DNA of 39,922 bases. It comes from an uncultured Eubacterium sp. GTDB lineage: Bacteria; Bacillota; Clostridia; Lachnospirales; Lachnospiraceae. The translations under genes and the position numbers were made by a program. The stretch's first letter is position 1. Each line of letters opens with the position of its first letter. Positions 1 through 8,804 of this stretch are shown here, piece by piece. A model generated the notes under the pieces. That model had not been told where the DNA came from. It saw nothing but the letters and a program-made list of their open reading frames with translations, and searched no databases. The stretch covers positions 1 to 39,922 of the forward strand of contig CAJTVR010000043.1 of assembly GCA_910580075.1 (NCBI GenBank), written 5' to 3'.

Positions 1-68
1 CTGTTGGGTATAATGAAAATGATGTTAATGATATAATCAAATCGGTTAGAAAGAAAAAACGAGTATGA
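1..68 (+). CDS. C-terminal end of a probable antitoxin (partial)
   Basis: An open frame runs in from the window edge and ends at the TGA at 66-68, giving the tail VGYNENDVNDIIKSVRKKRV. The stop overlaps the ATG of the next gene by four bases (ATGA), the usual arrangement of antitoxin-toxin pairs. The next gene begins like a PIN-family toxin, so this tail is inferred to be its antitoxin. The short acidic helix followed by a basic end fits AbrB-like or similar small antitoxins, but the DNA-binding part is outside the window, so the family is not certain. Confidence 0.5.
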   Translation, partial: VGYNENDVNDIIKSVRKKKRV

Positions 69-208
69 GAATTGTGATAGATACAAATGTTTTGATTTCT
101 GCTGTATTTTTTGGCGGATACGAATACGAGGAAATCGTGCAGGAGATGATTGACAGAAAACAAGGGCATATTAATAGAACAATTCCCTGCCCTGCCATAT
201 GCCGCTGA
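65..208 (+). pseudogene. Truncated PIN-domain toxin (TIGR00305-type start)
   Basis: The ATG at 65 starts MRIVIDTNVLISAVFFGG, the hallmark N-terminus of 'putative toxin-antitoxin system toxin component, PIN family'. The aspartate in IDTNVL is the first PIN acidic metal-binding residue. The frame ends at 206-208 after only 47 codons, whereas such toxins are about 130-140 residues. The last ten or so codons (INRTIPCPAICR) do not look like the family. The other acidic residues of the nuclease centre are therefore missing and the product should be inactive. A deletion or rearrangement junction is inferred near 165-185. Translation is coupled to the upstream antitoxin frame by the ATGA overlap. Confidence 0.65.
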
Positions 209-725
209 ACCCGCCTGATACTGCAGGGTGTCCCGCTGTCATTGAGTATACGGCATATTTTGACAGCTTCGTACCTTTTCTTTGAATCCTCATATGCCTA
301 TTTCACTTTCTGGCCAAACTTTTCAACATTTCACAATAAAATTTTATATTTACTCTAGTATTCCATCCAGACAGTTTTTAAAGTACTGCCGGATATAATT
401 TTTCCAGTTTTAATCCTGCATCTGTTGTTTTAAATTGCCAGTTTATATTTTTGCACTCTGCATTCCGTCTGACTGTCCAAATGCAAACCTATTCCTTAAA
501 TCTAAATCTTTTCATGTCTGGAAGCAGTTTTTCAAGCGCCTGTTGACTCATAACACCCGAATAAACATCATGCTTCTGGCAGCCCGCAGCCCAAAAGCAG
601 CTGATACCCTGCTGCGGAATACTAAACATACATCCTGTCAGTTTTCAGCCTGCTGTTCGTAAACGGAACAGAAAAAGGAAAAAGTTTCTCTGCCTGGCGT
701 CCGGGAATCCTTCACCTTTCGTATA
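209..725. other. Gene-poor spacer next to the toxin remnant
   Basis: No reading frame here has both a plausible ribosome site and protein-like composition. The longest one (435-662, plus) lacks a Shine-Dalgarno sequence and reads as random. An 8-bp inverted repeat (197-204 with 251-258, followed by TTTTG) flanks the end of the PIN fragment and could be a weak terminator. The stretch is probably decayed DNA left by the event that cut the toxin gene. Confidence 0.4.
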
Positions 726-730
726 GAAAA

Positions 731-767
731 AGAAAAAAGCGGCCCTCCTCTATAAGGAAAAGCCGCT
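731..767 (-). terminator. Rho-independent terminator after polC
   Basis: On the minus strand, AGCGGC at 767-762 pairs with GCCGCT at 743-738, and the hairpin is followed directly by TTTTTT CTTTTT (738-727). It begins 28 bases beyond the polC stop codon and should end the long housekeeping operon. Confidence 0.8.
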
Positions 768-794
768 AATCCCATTTTTAGTTCATGTACCGTT

Positions 795-3700
795 TTACGC
801 AAAGTCAAAAATAGACAGCTGGTTCGACTCCGGAATTTCTCCTAAAATGCCAAGGTCCCCCATTAAATCTGCCACAGACTTGCTCACTTTTGACCGCTGC
901 CTGAAATCATCTTTTGATAAAAACGGCCCGTCTTTGACTGCCTCTGCCACGCCTTCTGCCGCTTTTTCACCCATGCCGTCAATCGCGCTTAAAGCCGGCA
1001 TAATCTTTCCGTCCCTGATCTGGAAATGCCGGGGGCTGACTGTAGAAAGGTCAATCGGACAGAATTCAAATCCTCTGGCGTACATTTCCTGAACGATTTT
1101 CATATCCTTAACCGTATCCTGTTCTTTTTTAGTCAGCGTATCCCTGCGCCTTTCATAATCGCGCATAAAATATTCCAGTTTTTCTTTTCCCTGGCACATC
1201 AGCTCGTAGTTAAAAGACGTCGCACGGATGGAAAAGTATGCCGCATAATAAGCAAGCGGATAAAACACCTTGCAGTATGCAATCCTCCATGCCATCATAA
1301 CATAAGCCGCCGCATGGGCTTTCGGGAACATGTATTTGATTTTCTGGCAAGACCAGATATACCAGTCAGGAACGTCATGCTCTTTCATGGCTTTGATCCA
1401 CTCTTCCTTCAGGCCCTTGCCTTTTCGCACGGATTCCATAATCGTAAACGAAAGCTCGCTTTCCAGCCCCATCCCGATTAAATAAATCATAATATCATCA
1501 CGCGTACAGATTGCGGTGGAAATCGTCGCATTTCCTTCTTCGATCAGCGTCTGGGCATTGCCGAGCCATACATCCGTACCGTGTGAAAGGCCGGAAATAC
1601 GTACCAGGTCTGAAAATGACTGCGGTTTTGTATCAATCAGCATCTGAATGACAAATTCTGTTCCAAACTCCGGAATGCCAAGAGAGCCTACCGTACAGCC
1701 TCCGATGTCTTCCGGGCTGATTCCAAGCGCCTTTGTGCTCTTAAAGATTGACATGACTGCCGGATCATCCAGCGGGATTTCCGTTGCATGAATCCCGGTT
1801 AAATCTTCCAGCATACGAATCATGGTCGGATCATCGTGCCCGAGAATGTCCAGCTTTAACAGGTTGTGGTCAATGGAATGGTATTCAAAATGGGTCGTAA
1901 TAATATCCGTGGCCATATCATTGGCCGGATGCTGGATCGGTGTAAAGGAATAGATTTCTTCCCCCATCGGCAGAACTACGATTCCGCCCGGATGCTGGCC
2001 TGTCGTTCTGCGGATGCCGACACATCCCTGTACGATACGGTTAATCTCACAGACCCTTTTATGTATGCTGCGCTCTTCATAATATCTTTTGACATATCCA
2101 AACGCTGTCTTATCCGCCAGCGTGCCAATCGTCCCGGCCCGGAATGTCTGCCCGGCACCGAAAATTACTTCTGTATATTTATGTGCTTTTGACTGGTAAT
2201 CACCCGAAAAATTCAGGTCAATATCCGGCTCTTTGTTTCCTTTAAATCCAAGAAACGTTTCGAATGGAATATCAAATCCTGCCTTTACAAGCGGTTTGCC
2301 GCATTCCGGGCAAAGGCGGTCCGGCATGTCACAGCCAGAGCGGCCCGCATATGCCTTTACTTCATCTGAGTCAAAATCGCTGAAATGGCAGTTTTCACAG
2401 TAATAATGCGGGCTTAGCGGATTTACTTCCGTAATGCCTGCCATGGTAGCGACAAACGAAGAGCCGACCGACCCCCTGGAGCCGACCAGATAGCCGTCCT
2501 CGACAGATTTCCACACCAGTTTCTGGGCAATAATATACATCACGGCATAACCGTTTGAAATAATGGAATTTAACTCCCGCTCCAGCCGTTTTGATACGAT
2601 ATCCGGCAGTTTTTCCCCATACATTTCACGTGCCTTGCTGTGGCAGATATCCCGGAGCATCTGGTCAGAATTTTCAATCACAGGAGGTGCTTTATCCGGC
2701 CGCACCGGAGAAATCCGTTCGCACATATCGCAGATTCTGTTTGGATTTGTGATTACAACCTCTTCTGCCTTTTCACTCCCCAGATAGGCAAATTCTGCCA
2801 GCATCTCCTCGGTTGTATGCAGAAAAAGGGGTGCCTGGTCATCAGCATCTTTAAATCCGTGTCCTGCCATAATAATTCTGCGGTATTCTGCATCCTGCGG
2901 ATTTAAAAAATGCACGTCGCACGTAGCCACAACCGGTTTATGGAAATCTTCACCGAGTTTTACGATTTTACGGTTAATCTCCTGCAAATCCTCTTCGGAA
3001 TTAACTGGATATTTTTCCTCGCGGATCATAAACGCATTGTTTCCGCCCGGCTGGATTTCCAGATAATCGTAAAAGTTCACAAGCCTGGCAACCTCCGTCT
3101 GCGGTTTTCCTAAAAGCACCGCCTGATAAAGCTCCCCGGCTTCACATGCAGAACCGACAAGCAGGCCTTCCCTGTAGCGGACAAGCTCGCTTTTGGGTAT
3201 TCTCGGGCGCTTGCTGAAATATGTAAGATGTGACATTGATACAAGCCGGTAGAGGTTTACGCGGCCATAATCATTCGTGGCAAGAATAATCGCATGATAT
3301 GTCGGCATTTTCATAATCTGCTGCGGCGATGCTTTGCCCCGCTCATTTAAAGTATCCAGGTCATAAATGCCCCTGTCGTTCAGCATGCTTATAAATTTGA
3401 CAAAAATATGTGCCGTACACTCCGCATCATCTACAGCCCGGTGGTGGTTTTCCAACGAAATATGCAGCTCTTTTGCTACCGTATCCAGCTTAAAACGGCT
3501 TAAATTCGGCAGCAGGTACCTTGCCATGGCAACTGTATCCGCAAAGGTAAATTCACAGATAAGCCCAAGGTCTTCGCAGTTTTTTTTGATAAATCCCATA
3601 TCGAACTCTGCATTATGGGCGACCATCACGCATCCTTTGCAAAACTCCATAAATTCCGGCAGAATCATGGTAATATCCGGCTCGTTTATAACCATTTCAT

Positions 3701-5411
3701 CGCGGATTTTCGTCAGTTCTTCAATCGCAAACGGAATCGGCACACGCGGATTTACAAATCTGGAAAAACGGTCTGTAATCTTTCCGTTCTCAACTTTTAC
3801 AGCTCCGATTTCAATAATTTTGTGCGCATTCGGGCTTAATCCTGTCGTCTCCAGGTCAAATACTACAAAAGATCCAGACAGGTCCTGCCCGCCCGGATTT
3901 GTAACGATCTGTTTCAGATCATCCACCAGATATGCTTCCACACCGTAAATCAGCTTAAAATCTGAGTCCTTTGGAAGCGCGTGGTTTGCAATCGGAAACG
4001 CCTGTATCGCGCCGTGGTCTGTAATAGCCAGCGCTTTATGTCCCCAGGAAACCGCCTGCTTTATAATATCTCCCACATCCGAAATGCCGTCCATATCGCT
4101 CATTTTCGTATGGCAGTGCAGCTCAATGCGTTTTCTCGGGCTTGTATCCATGCGGTGTTCTTCAAAATCAGGAATTTTCTTAATCCCGGAAATCGAACTC
4201 AGCGTCAGTTCGCTGTCAAAACGGTCAAAAGCTGTTACCCCTTTGATCTTTAAAAAAGCTCCCTTTTTTACTGCGCCTGTCAGCTCAGCCAGCTGTTCAT
4301 TTTTGGTAAAAATTTTCATGATAATGGAATCTGTAAAATCGGTAAGCGTCACAATAACAATGCTCTTCTCCCCGCTGCGAAGCTCCCTGATATCCACCTG
4401 AGTCACCTTGCCCCGGATCGCGATTTCACCCATTTCACCTGCAATCTGATTAATGGCTGTTGCTTCGTCGTCAAAATCCCTGCCATAAATTACATCCGGA
4501 TTATCAGATCTTTTCAGCGGATAATCCCTGCGCATGCCGCCTGATTTTCCAAACTTACCAAAAGAGGATTTCCCTGGCTGCTGTTTTCCAAAAGCATTTT
4601 TCTCTGCTGTTTTGCCAGAATCACCAGACAGACCCTTCGGAAGGGTATCTGCATTTGTCTGCGAAAGAGCTCTGTCATCTGATACCATACCGCCTGACGC
4701 GTTCTCCTTTACACTGCCATTCTTAGCTGAAGCAGATGTTCCAAAAGAAGTGCCATCCGCTGCATTCCTGTCAGCGTCATTTTCAGGCTGCATACCGCCT
4801 TCTGTCAGATCGTCATCCGAAATGACGCCTTTGTCAATACCGTTTAGAATCTGCCTGATTTCCAGGGCAATCTGCATATCGCTTTCTTTTTTGCGGCTGC
4901 TTTCCTTTTTCGGCTCAAATACCGGCTCTATCGTAAGCGAAAGCCCGCAGCGGTCACGCATAATTTTATACAGAATTTCCAGCAGTTCTTCTGAACGGTT
5001 CTGCGCCACAATAGAGTCTTCCATATACAGTTTCATATGGTCTTTTTCGTCAAACTCCATTCTGGCACAGCGGAACAGGTTATAAAGCAGGAGGCTGTAC
5101 GACTTCAGCTCTTCTAATATGCTGTCTTTATAAATATCCATCAGCGTCTGCGGCGTATACTGTGCCGAAAGCTGGTAATGCTCTATGATTTTTACCGTGA
5201 GCTCCTGCTGGGGAAACAGCTGTTTTTTAATATTCTGCTCCAGATTTCGTATATTTTTTTTCTGTATCAGCCTTGATCCGTTCAGATAAATGCGCAGATG
5301 TGTCCTCTCTTTATTGGAAACCACCCTCGGTACTTCCATATCAGACAGCATCTGCTTCATCTCCCCGCTTACCTGGAGCACTGGGAATACTTCAAAAAAA
5401 CTTTTCGGCAT
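795..5411 (-). CDS. polC: DNA polymerase III, PolC-type (alpha subunit with proofreading exonuclease)
   Basis: Main replicative DNA polymerase of low-GC Firmicutes. The order seen is: N-terminal domain (1 to about 190), a Ser/Gly/Asp-rich linker (about 195-305), OB fold (about 320-415), PHP domain with HCHTKMSDMDG (about 427), a DEDDh exonuclease inserted in PHP (FDLETTG, D519/E521), then the polymerase core with GSRGSVGSSF and the catalytic PDIDLNFSG (D1063/D1065). A four-cysteine zinc site (CENC and CPEC) lies just before the catalytic motif. At 1538 residues it is about 100 longer than Bacillus subtilis PolC, mostly from the linker. The ATG directly follows the ispG stop codon with no gap, and GGGGGAGAG in the ispG end is the ribosome site. 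It is the last gene of the operon, with a terminator downstream. Confidence 0.98.
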   Translation of the reverse strand: MPKSFFEVFPVLQVSGEMKQMLSDMEVPRVVSNKERTHLRIYLNGSRLIQKKNIRNLEQNIKKQLFPQQELTVKIIEHYQLSAQYTPQTLMDIYKDSILEELKSYSLLLYNLFRCARMEFDEKDHMKLYMEDSIVAQNRSEELLEILYKIMRDRCGLSLTIEPVFEPKKESSRKKESDMQIALEIRQILNGIDKGVISDDDLTEGGMQPENDADRNAADGTSFGTSASAKNGSVKENASGGMVSDDRALSQTNADTLPKGLSGDSGKTAEKNAFGKQQPGKSSFGKFGKSGGMRRDYPLKRSDNPDVIYGRDFDDEATAINQIAGEMGEIAIRGKVTQVDIRELRSGEKSIVIVTLTDFTDSIIMKIFTKNEQLAELTGAVKKGAFLKIKGVTAFDRFDSELTLSSISGIKKIPDFEEHRMDTSPRKRIELHCHTKMSDMDGISDVGDIIKQAVSWGHKALAITDHGAIQAFPIANHALPKDSDFKLIYGVEAYLVDDLKQIVTNPGGQDLSGSFVVFDLETTGLSPNAHKIIEIGAVKVENGKITDRFSRFVNPRVPIPFAIEELTKIRDEMVINEPDITMILPEFMEFCKGCVMVAHNAEFDMGFIKKNCEDLGLICEFTFADTVAMARYLLPNLSRFKLDTVAKELHISLENHHRAVDDAECTAHIFVKFISMLNDRGIYDLDTLNERGKASPQQIMKMPTYHAIILATNDYGRVNLYRLVSMSHLTYFSKRPRIPKSELVRYREGLLVGSACEAGELYQAVLLGKPQTEVARLVNFYDYLEIQPGGNNAFMIREEKYPVNSEEDLQEINRKIVKLGEDFHKPVVATCDVHFLNPQDAEYRRIIMAGHGFKDADDQAPLFLHTTEEMLAEFAYLGSEKAEEVVITNPNRICDMCERISPVRPDKAPPVIENSDQMLRDICHSKAREMYGEKLPDIVSKRLERELNSIISNGYAVMYIIAQKLVWKSVEDGYLVGSRGSVGSSFVATMAGITEVNPLSPHYYCENCHFSDFDSDEVKAYAGRSGCDMPDRLCPECGKPLVKAGFDIPFETFLGFKGNKEPDIDLNFSGDYQSKAHKYTEVIFGAGQTFRAGTIGTLADKTAFGYVKRYYEERSIHKRVCEINRIVQGCVGIRRTTGQHPGGIVVLPMGEEIYSFTPIQHPANDMATDIITTHFEYHSIDHNLLKLDILGHDDPTMIRMLEDLTGIHATEIPLDDPAVMSIFKSTKALGISPEDIGGCTVGSLGIPEFGTEFVIQMLIDTKPQSFSDLVRISGLSHGTDVWLGNAQTLIEEGNATISTAICTRDDIMIYLIGMGLESELSFTIMESVRKGKGLKEEWIKAMKEHDVPDWYIWSCQKIKYMFPKAHAAAYVMMAWRIAYCKVFYPLAYYAAYFSIRATSFNYELMCQGKEKLEYFMRDYERRRDTLTKKEQDTVKDMKIVQEMYARGFEFCPIDLSTVSPRHFQIRDGKIMPALSAIDGMGEKAAEGVAEAVKDGPFLSKDDFRQRSKVSKSVADLMGDLGILGEIPESNQLSIFDFA

Positions 5412-6476
5412 TTATTCTCTCCCCCAGCTGAGCAGCTCCTTCCTGAGTGCAGAAAGCAGCTCTTCCTCCGGCAGTTTTTTCACAATTTCGCCGCGGCGGA
5501 TTAAAAGTCCCTCTCCGCATCCTCCGGCAATGCCGATATCTGCTTCCTTTGCTTCCCCCGGACCGTTTACCACACAGCCCATAACAGCTACTTTGATATC
5601 CAGCGGGATATCTGCCACCATATCTTCCACTTTGTTTGCAAGTCCGATTAAATCAATCTTTGTCCTGCCGCAGGTCGGACAGGAGACAACTTCAATGCCG
5701 CCTGAGCGCAGACCGAGTGATTTTAAAATCAGCTTTGCAGACTTCACCTCTTCTAACGGATCGCCGGTTAAGGATACACGTATCGTATCACCGATTCCCT
5801 GATACAAAATCAAACCGATTCCGATAGAAGATTTAATATTTCCGCTGATCAGCGTCCCTGCCTCCGTAATGCCCACATGCAGCGGATAGTCCGTTTTAGC
5901 AGCAATCAGCTCATGGGCGCGCACGCACATCAGTACGTCGGACGACTTAATGCTGATGACAAGATTGTCATAACCCAGCTCTTCCATAAGCGATACCTGC
6001 CCGAGAGCACTTTCTACAATTCCTTCTGCCGTCACACCATGATATTTTTCTACCAGATGCTTTTCCAAAGAACCGCTGTTTACACCGATGCGGATCGGTA
6101 TACCGCGCTCCTTTGCTGCATCTGCAACTGCCCTCACGCGGTCTTTGGAACCGATGTTTCCAGGATTGATGCGGATTTTATCTGCTCCGTGCTCAATTGC
6201 CGCAATTGCCATCCGGTAGTCAAAATGAATGTCTGCAACAACCGGAATCTGTGTCTGCTTTTTAATTTCTGTCAAAGCCTCAGCCGCTTCCATCGTCGGC
6301 ACTGTGCAGCGGACGATATCACACCCTGCCGCAGCCAGCCGGTTAATCTGCGAAACCGTAGCCTTTATGTCTTCCGTCCTGGTATTTGTCATGGACTGGA
6401 TTAAAACCGGATTTCCTCCGCCAATGACGCGGTTTCCAATCTGTACCGTCTTTGTCTGTTTTCGTTGTGTCATCAT
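5412..6476 (-). CDS. ispG: 4-hydroxy-3-methylbut-2-enyl-diphosphate synthase (flavodoxin)
   Basis: Penultimate step of the DXP (MEP) isoprenoid pathway: reductive ring opening of MEcPP to HMBPP by a [4Fe-4S] enzyme in the cytosol. The N-terminal half is the TIM barrel (GGGNPVLIQSMTNT, then VADIHFDYRMA). The C-terminal half carries the cluster ligands: CPTC (C266, C269) and C301 in MGCVVNGPGEA, with E308 as the fourth ligand. Length (354) fits the short bacterial form. It sits between rseP and polC, with dxr of the same pathway two genes upstream. The start is a double ATG, and the second ATG cannot be excluded. Confidence 0.97.
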   Translation of the reverse strand: MMTQRKQTKTVQIGNRVIGGGNPVLIQSMTNTRTEDIKATVSQINRLAAAGCDIVRCTVPTMEAAEALTEIKKQTQIPVVADIHFDYRMAIAAIEHGADKIRINPGNIGSKDRVRAVADAAKERGIPIRIGVNSGSLEKHLVEKYHGVTAEGIVESALGQVSLMEELGYDNLVISIKSSDVLMCVRAHELIAAKTDYPLHVGITEAGTLISGNIKSSIGIGLILYQGIGDTIRVSLTGDPLEEVKSAKLILKSLGLRSGGIEVVSCPTCGRTKIDLIGLANKVEDMVADIPLDIKVAVMGCVVNGPGEAKEADIGIAGGCGEGLLIRRGEIVKKLPEEELLSALRKELLSWGRE

Positions 6477-6513
6477 ACTGATTCACGCCTTTCGGAATTG
6501 TTTTTTTACTTTA

Positions 6514-7548
6514 TTACATCACAATCTTTCGAATATCATTAAACATAATCACAGCCATCAGTACCATTAAGAGCATTAAAAATACCAGGTTGACTGCTCC
6601 TTCCTTATTCGGGTCCATCCGTCTGCCGCGCAGTGCTTCAATAAGCAAAAACGCGATCCTTCCTCCGTCTAATGCAGGAATCGGGAGCAGATTCATAACG
6701 CCCAGGTTCGCAGACAGCAGAATGCAGATATTTAACATGTTTAAAAATACCATAAAAATACCGTCAGATTTTACTTCTGTATAAGTATCTCCAATCGTCT
6801 TTACAATCCCGACCGGACCGGACATATCGTCCATGCCTACGCGCCCCCGGAACAGCTGTCCGAGACTTTCTACTGTAGAACTAATCCAGTATTTGACTTC
6901 ATAAAAGCTGTACTGCAGTGTCTGAACAAAATTTCCTTTTGTACGCGCTGTCGAACCATAAAACCCAAACAGATACCTGCCGCTTTCTTCATCATACTTT
7001 GGTGTCAGAACTGTCTGATACTTTTTTCCCTCACGTTTATACGTTACTTCCACATCTTCGCTTGCATGGAAATATGTATAAACAGATACTTCCCTGTATA
7101 AATGAATCGGTTTATTCCCCAGTTTTACAATTTCATCCCCGGCCTTCATTCCTGCCTCCTGTGCCGGATAGCCGTCAGTGACATCCAGCAGTACCGGGCG
7201 GTCAAAGCCTACGCTGCCTACTAAAATCATGGAAAATACAATCGCCATTATAAAATTAAACAGCGGTCCTGCCGCTACAATCGAAAAACGCTGCAGCACA
7301 GATTTGTTATTAAAACTCCTGGAATCTTCACTCGCCTCGTCTTCCCCTTCCATCATACAGGCACCTCCAAACGGCAGCAGCTTTAAGGAATATTTCGTCT
7401 CTCCTTTTGTAAAGCCAATCAGCGTAGGTCCGAGGCCCAGACAGAATTCATTCACTTTTACATCGTTATATTTCGCCAGCAGAAAATGTCCCAGTTCATG
7501 GAACAGGATAATAATACTAAAAATAACCAGCGCTAAAATAATGTTCAA
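6514..7548 (-). CDS. rseP: Site-2 intramembrane zinc metalloprotease (RseP/RasP/MmpA, M50B)
   Basis: Membrane protease that performs regulated intramembrane cleavage, for example of anti-sigma factors or signal-peptide remnants. The zinc motif HELGH (H17, E18, H21) lies in the first membrane helix. A single PDZ domain (about 125-200) follows, and the LDGG motif (D294 in PALDGGR) supplies the third zinc ligand in a late helix. Length 344 matches one-PDZ Firmicute forms. The start codon is TTG at 7548-7546, one base after the dxr stop, with AGGTGG inside the dxr end as ribosome site. Translation is therefore probably coupled to dxr. The TTG is the only start that keeps the catalytic helix complete. 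Confidence 0.95.
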   Translation of the reverse strand: MNIILALVIFSIIILFHELGHFLLAKYNDVKVNEFCLGLGPTLIGFTKGETKYSLKLLPFGGACMMEGEDEASEDSRSFNNKSVLQRFSIVAAGPLFNFIMAIVFSMILVGSVGFDRPVLLDVTDGYPAQEAGMKAGDEIVKLGNKPIHLYREVSVYTYFHASEDVEVTYKREGKKYQTVLTPKYDEESGRYLFGFYGSTARTKGNFVQTLQYSFYEVKYWISSTVESLGQLFRGRVGMDDMSGPVGIVKTIGDTYTEVKSDGIFMVFLNMLNICILLSANLGVMNLLPIPALDGGRIAFLLIEALRGRRMDPNKEGAVNLVFLMLLMVLMAVIMFNDIRKIVM

Positions 7549-7549
7549 T

Positions 7550-8692
7550 TTACCACCTGCTTTCTATCCATTCGCGCACAGCATGTTCTGTATCCAGTAT
7601 TTCATCCAGATCTGGATCCTTTATATATGCACAGTTTAACATACATTCGTTAATAATCTGTGTAATTTCCAGAAAAGATATTTCTCTTTTTAAAAATTTT
7701 GCAACTGCAGATTCATTTGCTGCATTAAAGACAGCCGGCATGTTTCCGCCCTGCTCCGCTGCCTTATAGGCAAGTTTAAGCCCTTCAAATGTATCCATAT
7801 CCGGTTTTTCAAATGTAATGCTTCCAAGCTCAAAAAAATCCAGACGCCTGCCGGATAACGGCCTCCTCTTAGGATAATACAGGGCATACTGAATCGGCAG
7901 GCGCATATCGGGCGTTCCCAGCTGCGCAATAATACTGCCATCTTCAAATTCTGCCATAGAGTGGATGACTGACTGCGGCTGGACAACGACCTGAATCTGA
8001 TCTAAATTAGTCCCAAACAGCCATTTCGCCTCCATGACTTCCAGCCCTTTATTGACCATGGTGGCAGAATCAATCGTGATTTTCTTTCCCATGTTCCAGT
8101 TTGGATGTTTCAATGCATCTTCGACTCTGATTTCCCTAAGCTGTTCCCAGTTTCTGCCGCGAAACGGCCCGCCGGATGCTGTCAGCAGAATTTTGTGCAC
8201 TTTATTCCCAGTTTCCCCGTTCAATGCCTGAAAAATCGCACTGTGCTCGCTGTCAACCGGAAGTACCGGCACGCCGTACTGCTGTGCTAACGGCATAATC
8301 AGATGCCCTGCCGTAACCAGAGTCTCTTTATTGGCCAGAGCGATACTCTTTTTTGCCTGAATCGCCGCAATCGTCGGACGGATACCGATCATGCCTACAA
8401 TCGCTGTGACTACAATCTCACATTCCGGCATCACTGCGGCATCGATTAAGCCGTCCATGCCGCTTTCTACGCGCACAGGCAGGTCTTTTACTTTTGCACG
8501 CAGCGTCTTTGCATCCGCTTCCTCCCAGACTGCGGCAAGTTCCGGCCTGAATTCCCGTATCTGTTTTTCTAATAAATCAATATTTCTGCCAGCCGCCAGT
8601 GCCAGGATTTTTATGTCCTCCTGTTCTCTGACAATCTCAAGCGTCTGGGTTCCGATTGATCCTGTAGAACCTAACACTGTTATTTTTTTCAT
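7550..8692 (-). CDS. dxr: 1-deoxy-D-xylulose 5-phosphate reductoisomerase
   Basis: Second step of the MEP isoprenoid pathway: NADPH-dependent conversion of DXP to 2-C-methyl-D-erythritol 4-phosphate. The nucleotide-binding start KKITVLGSTGSIGTQTLEI is clear, with GSTGSIG at residues 8-14. The metal and substrate region includes VLPVDSEHSAIFQ and NKGLEVMEAKWLFG. Length 380 is standard. It lies directly upstream of rseP (one-base gap) and downstream of cdsA, the usual clostridial order. The 112-bp gap to cdsA holds a long inverted repeat. Confidence 0.98.
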   Translation of the reverse strand: MKKITVLGSTGSIGTQTLEIVREQEDIKILALAAGRNIDLLEKQIREFRPELAAVWEEADAKTLRAKVKDLPVRVESGMDGLIDAAVMPECEIVVTAIVGMIGIRPTIAAIQAKKSIALANKETLVTAGHLIMPLAQQYGVPVLPVDSEHSAIFQALNGETGNKVHKILLTASGGPFRGRNWEQLREIRVEDALKHPNWNMGKKITIDSATMVNKGLEVMEAKWLFGTNLDQIQVVVQPQSVIHSMAEFEDGSIIAQLGTPDMRLPIQYALYYPKRRPLSGRRLDFFELGSITFEKPDMDTFEGLKLAYKAAEQGGNMPAVFNAANESAVAKFLKREISFLEITQIINECMLNCAYIKDPDLDEILDTEHAVREWIESRW

Positions 8693-8737
8693 ATGCCCGC
8701 CTTTCTTTTGACCAATGCTGTCAGACCCGTTTCATAC

Positions 8738-8802
8738 TGCCAGGGCCAGCCGTCTTAAAAATCAGCAGCATCTGCCGGTTTTTAAAACGGCTGGCAGCCT
8801 GG
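8738..8802. other. Long imperfect hairpin between cdsA and dxr
   Basis: GCCAGCCGTCTTAAAAA at 8745-8761 pairs with TTTTTAAAACGGCTGGC at 8779-8795, giving 16 of 17 pairs and a 17-base loop. CCAGG at 8740-8744 and CCTGG at 8798-8802 can extend it. It begins three bases after the cdsA stop. No U-tract follows on the minus strand, so an mRNA processing or stability element, or a partial attenuator, fits better than a simple terminator. Confidence 0.6.
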
Positions 8803-8804
8803 AA

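Noticed and set aside
435..662. 75-codon plus-strand frame in the spacer before polC
   Set aside because: No ribosome site, no recognisable domain, Cys/Phe/Ser-rich random-looking product, and it lies in probable decayed DNA.
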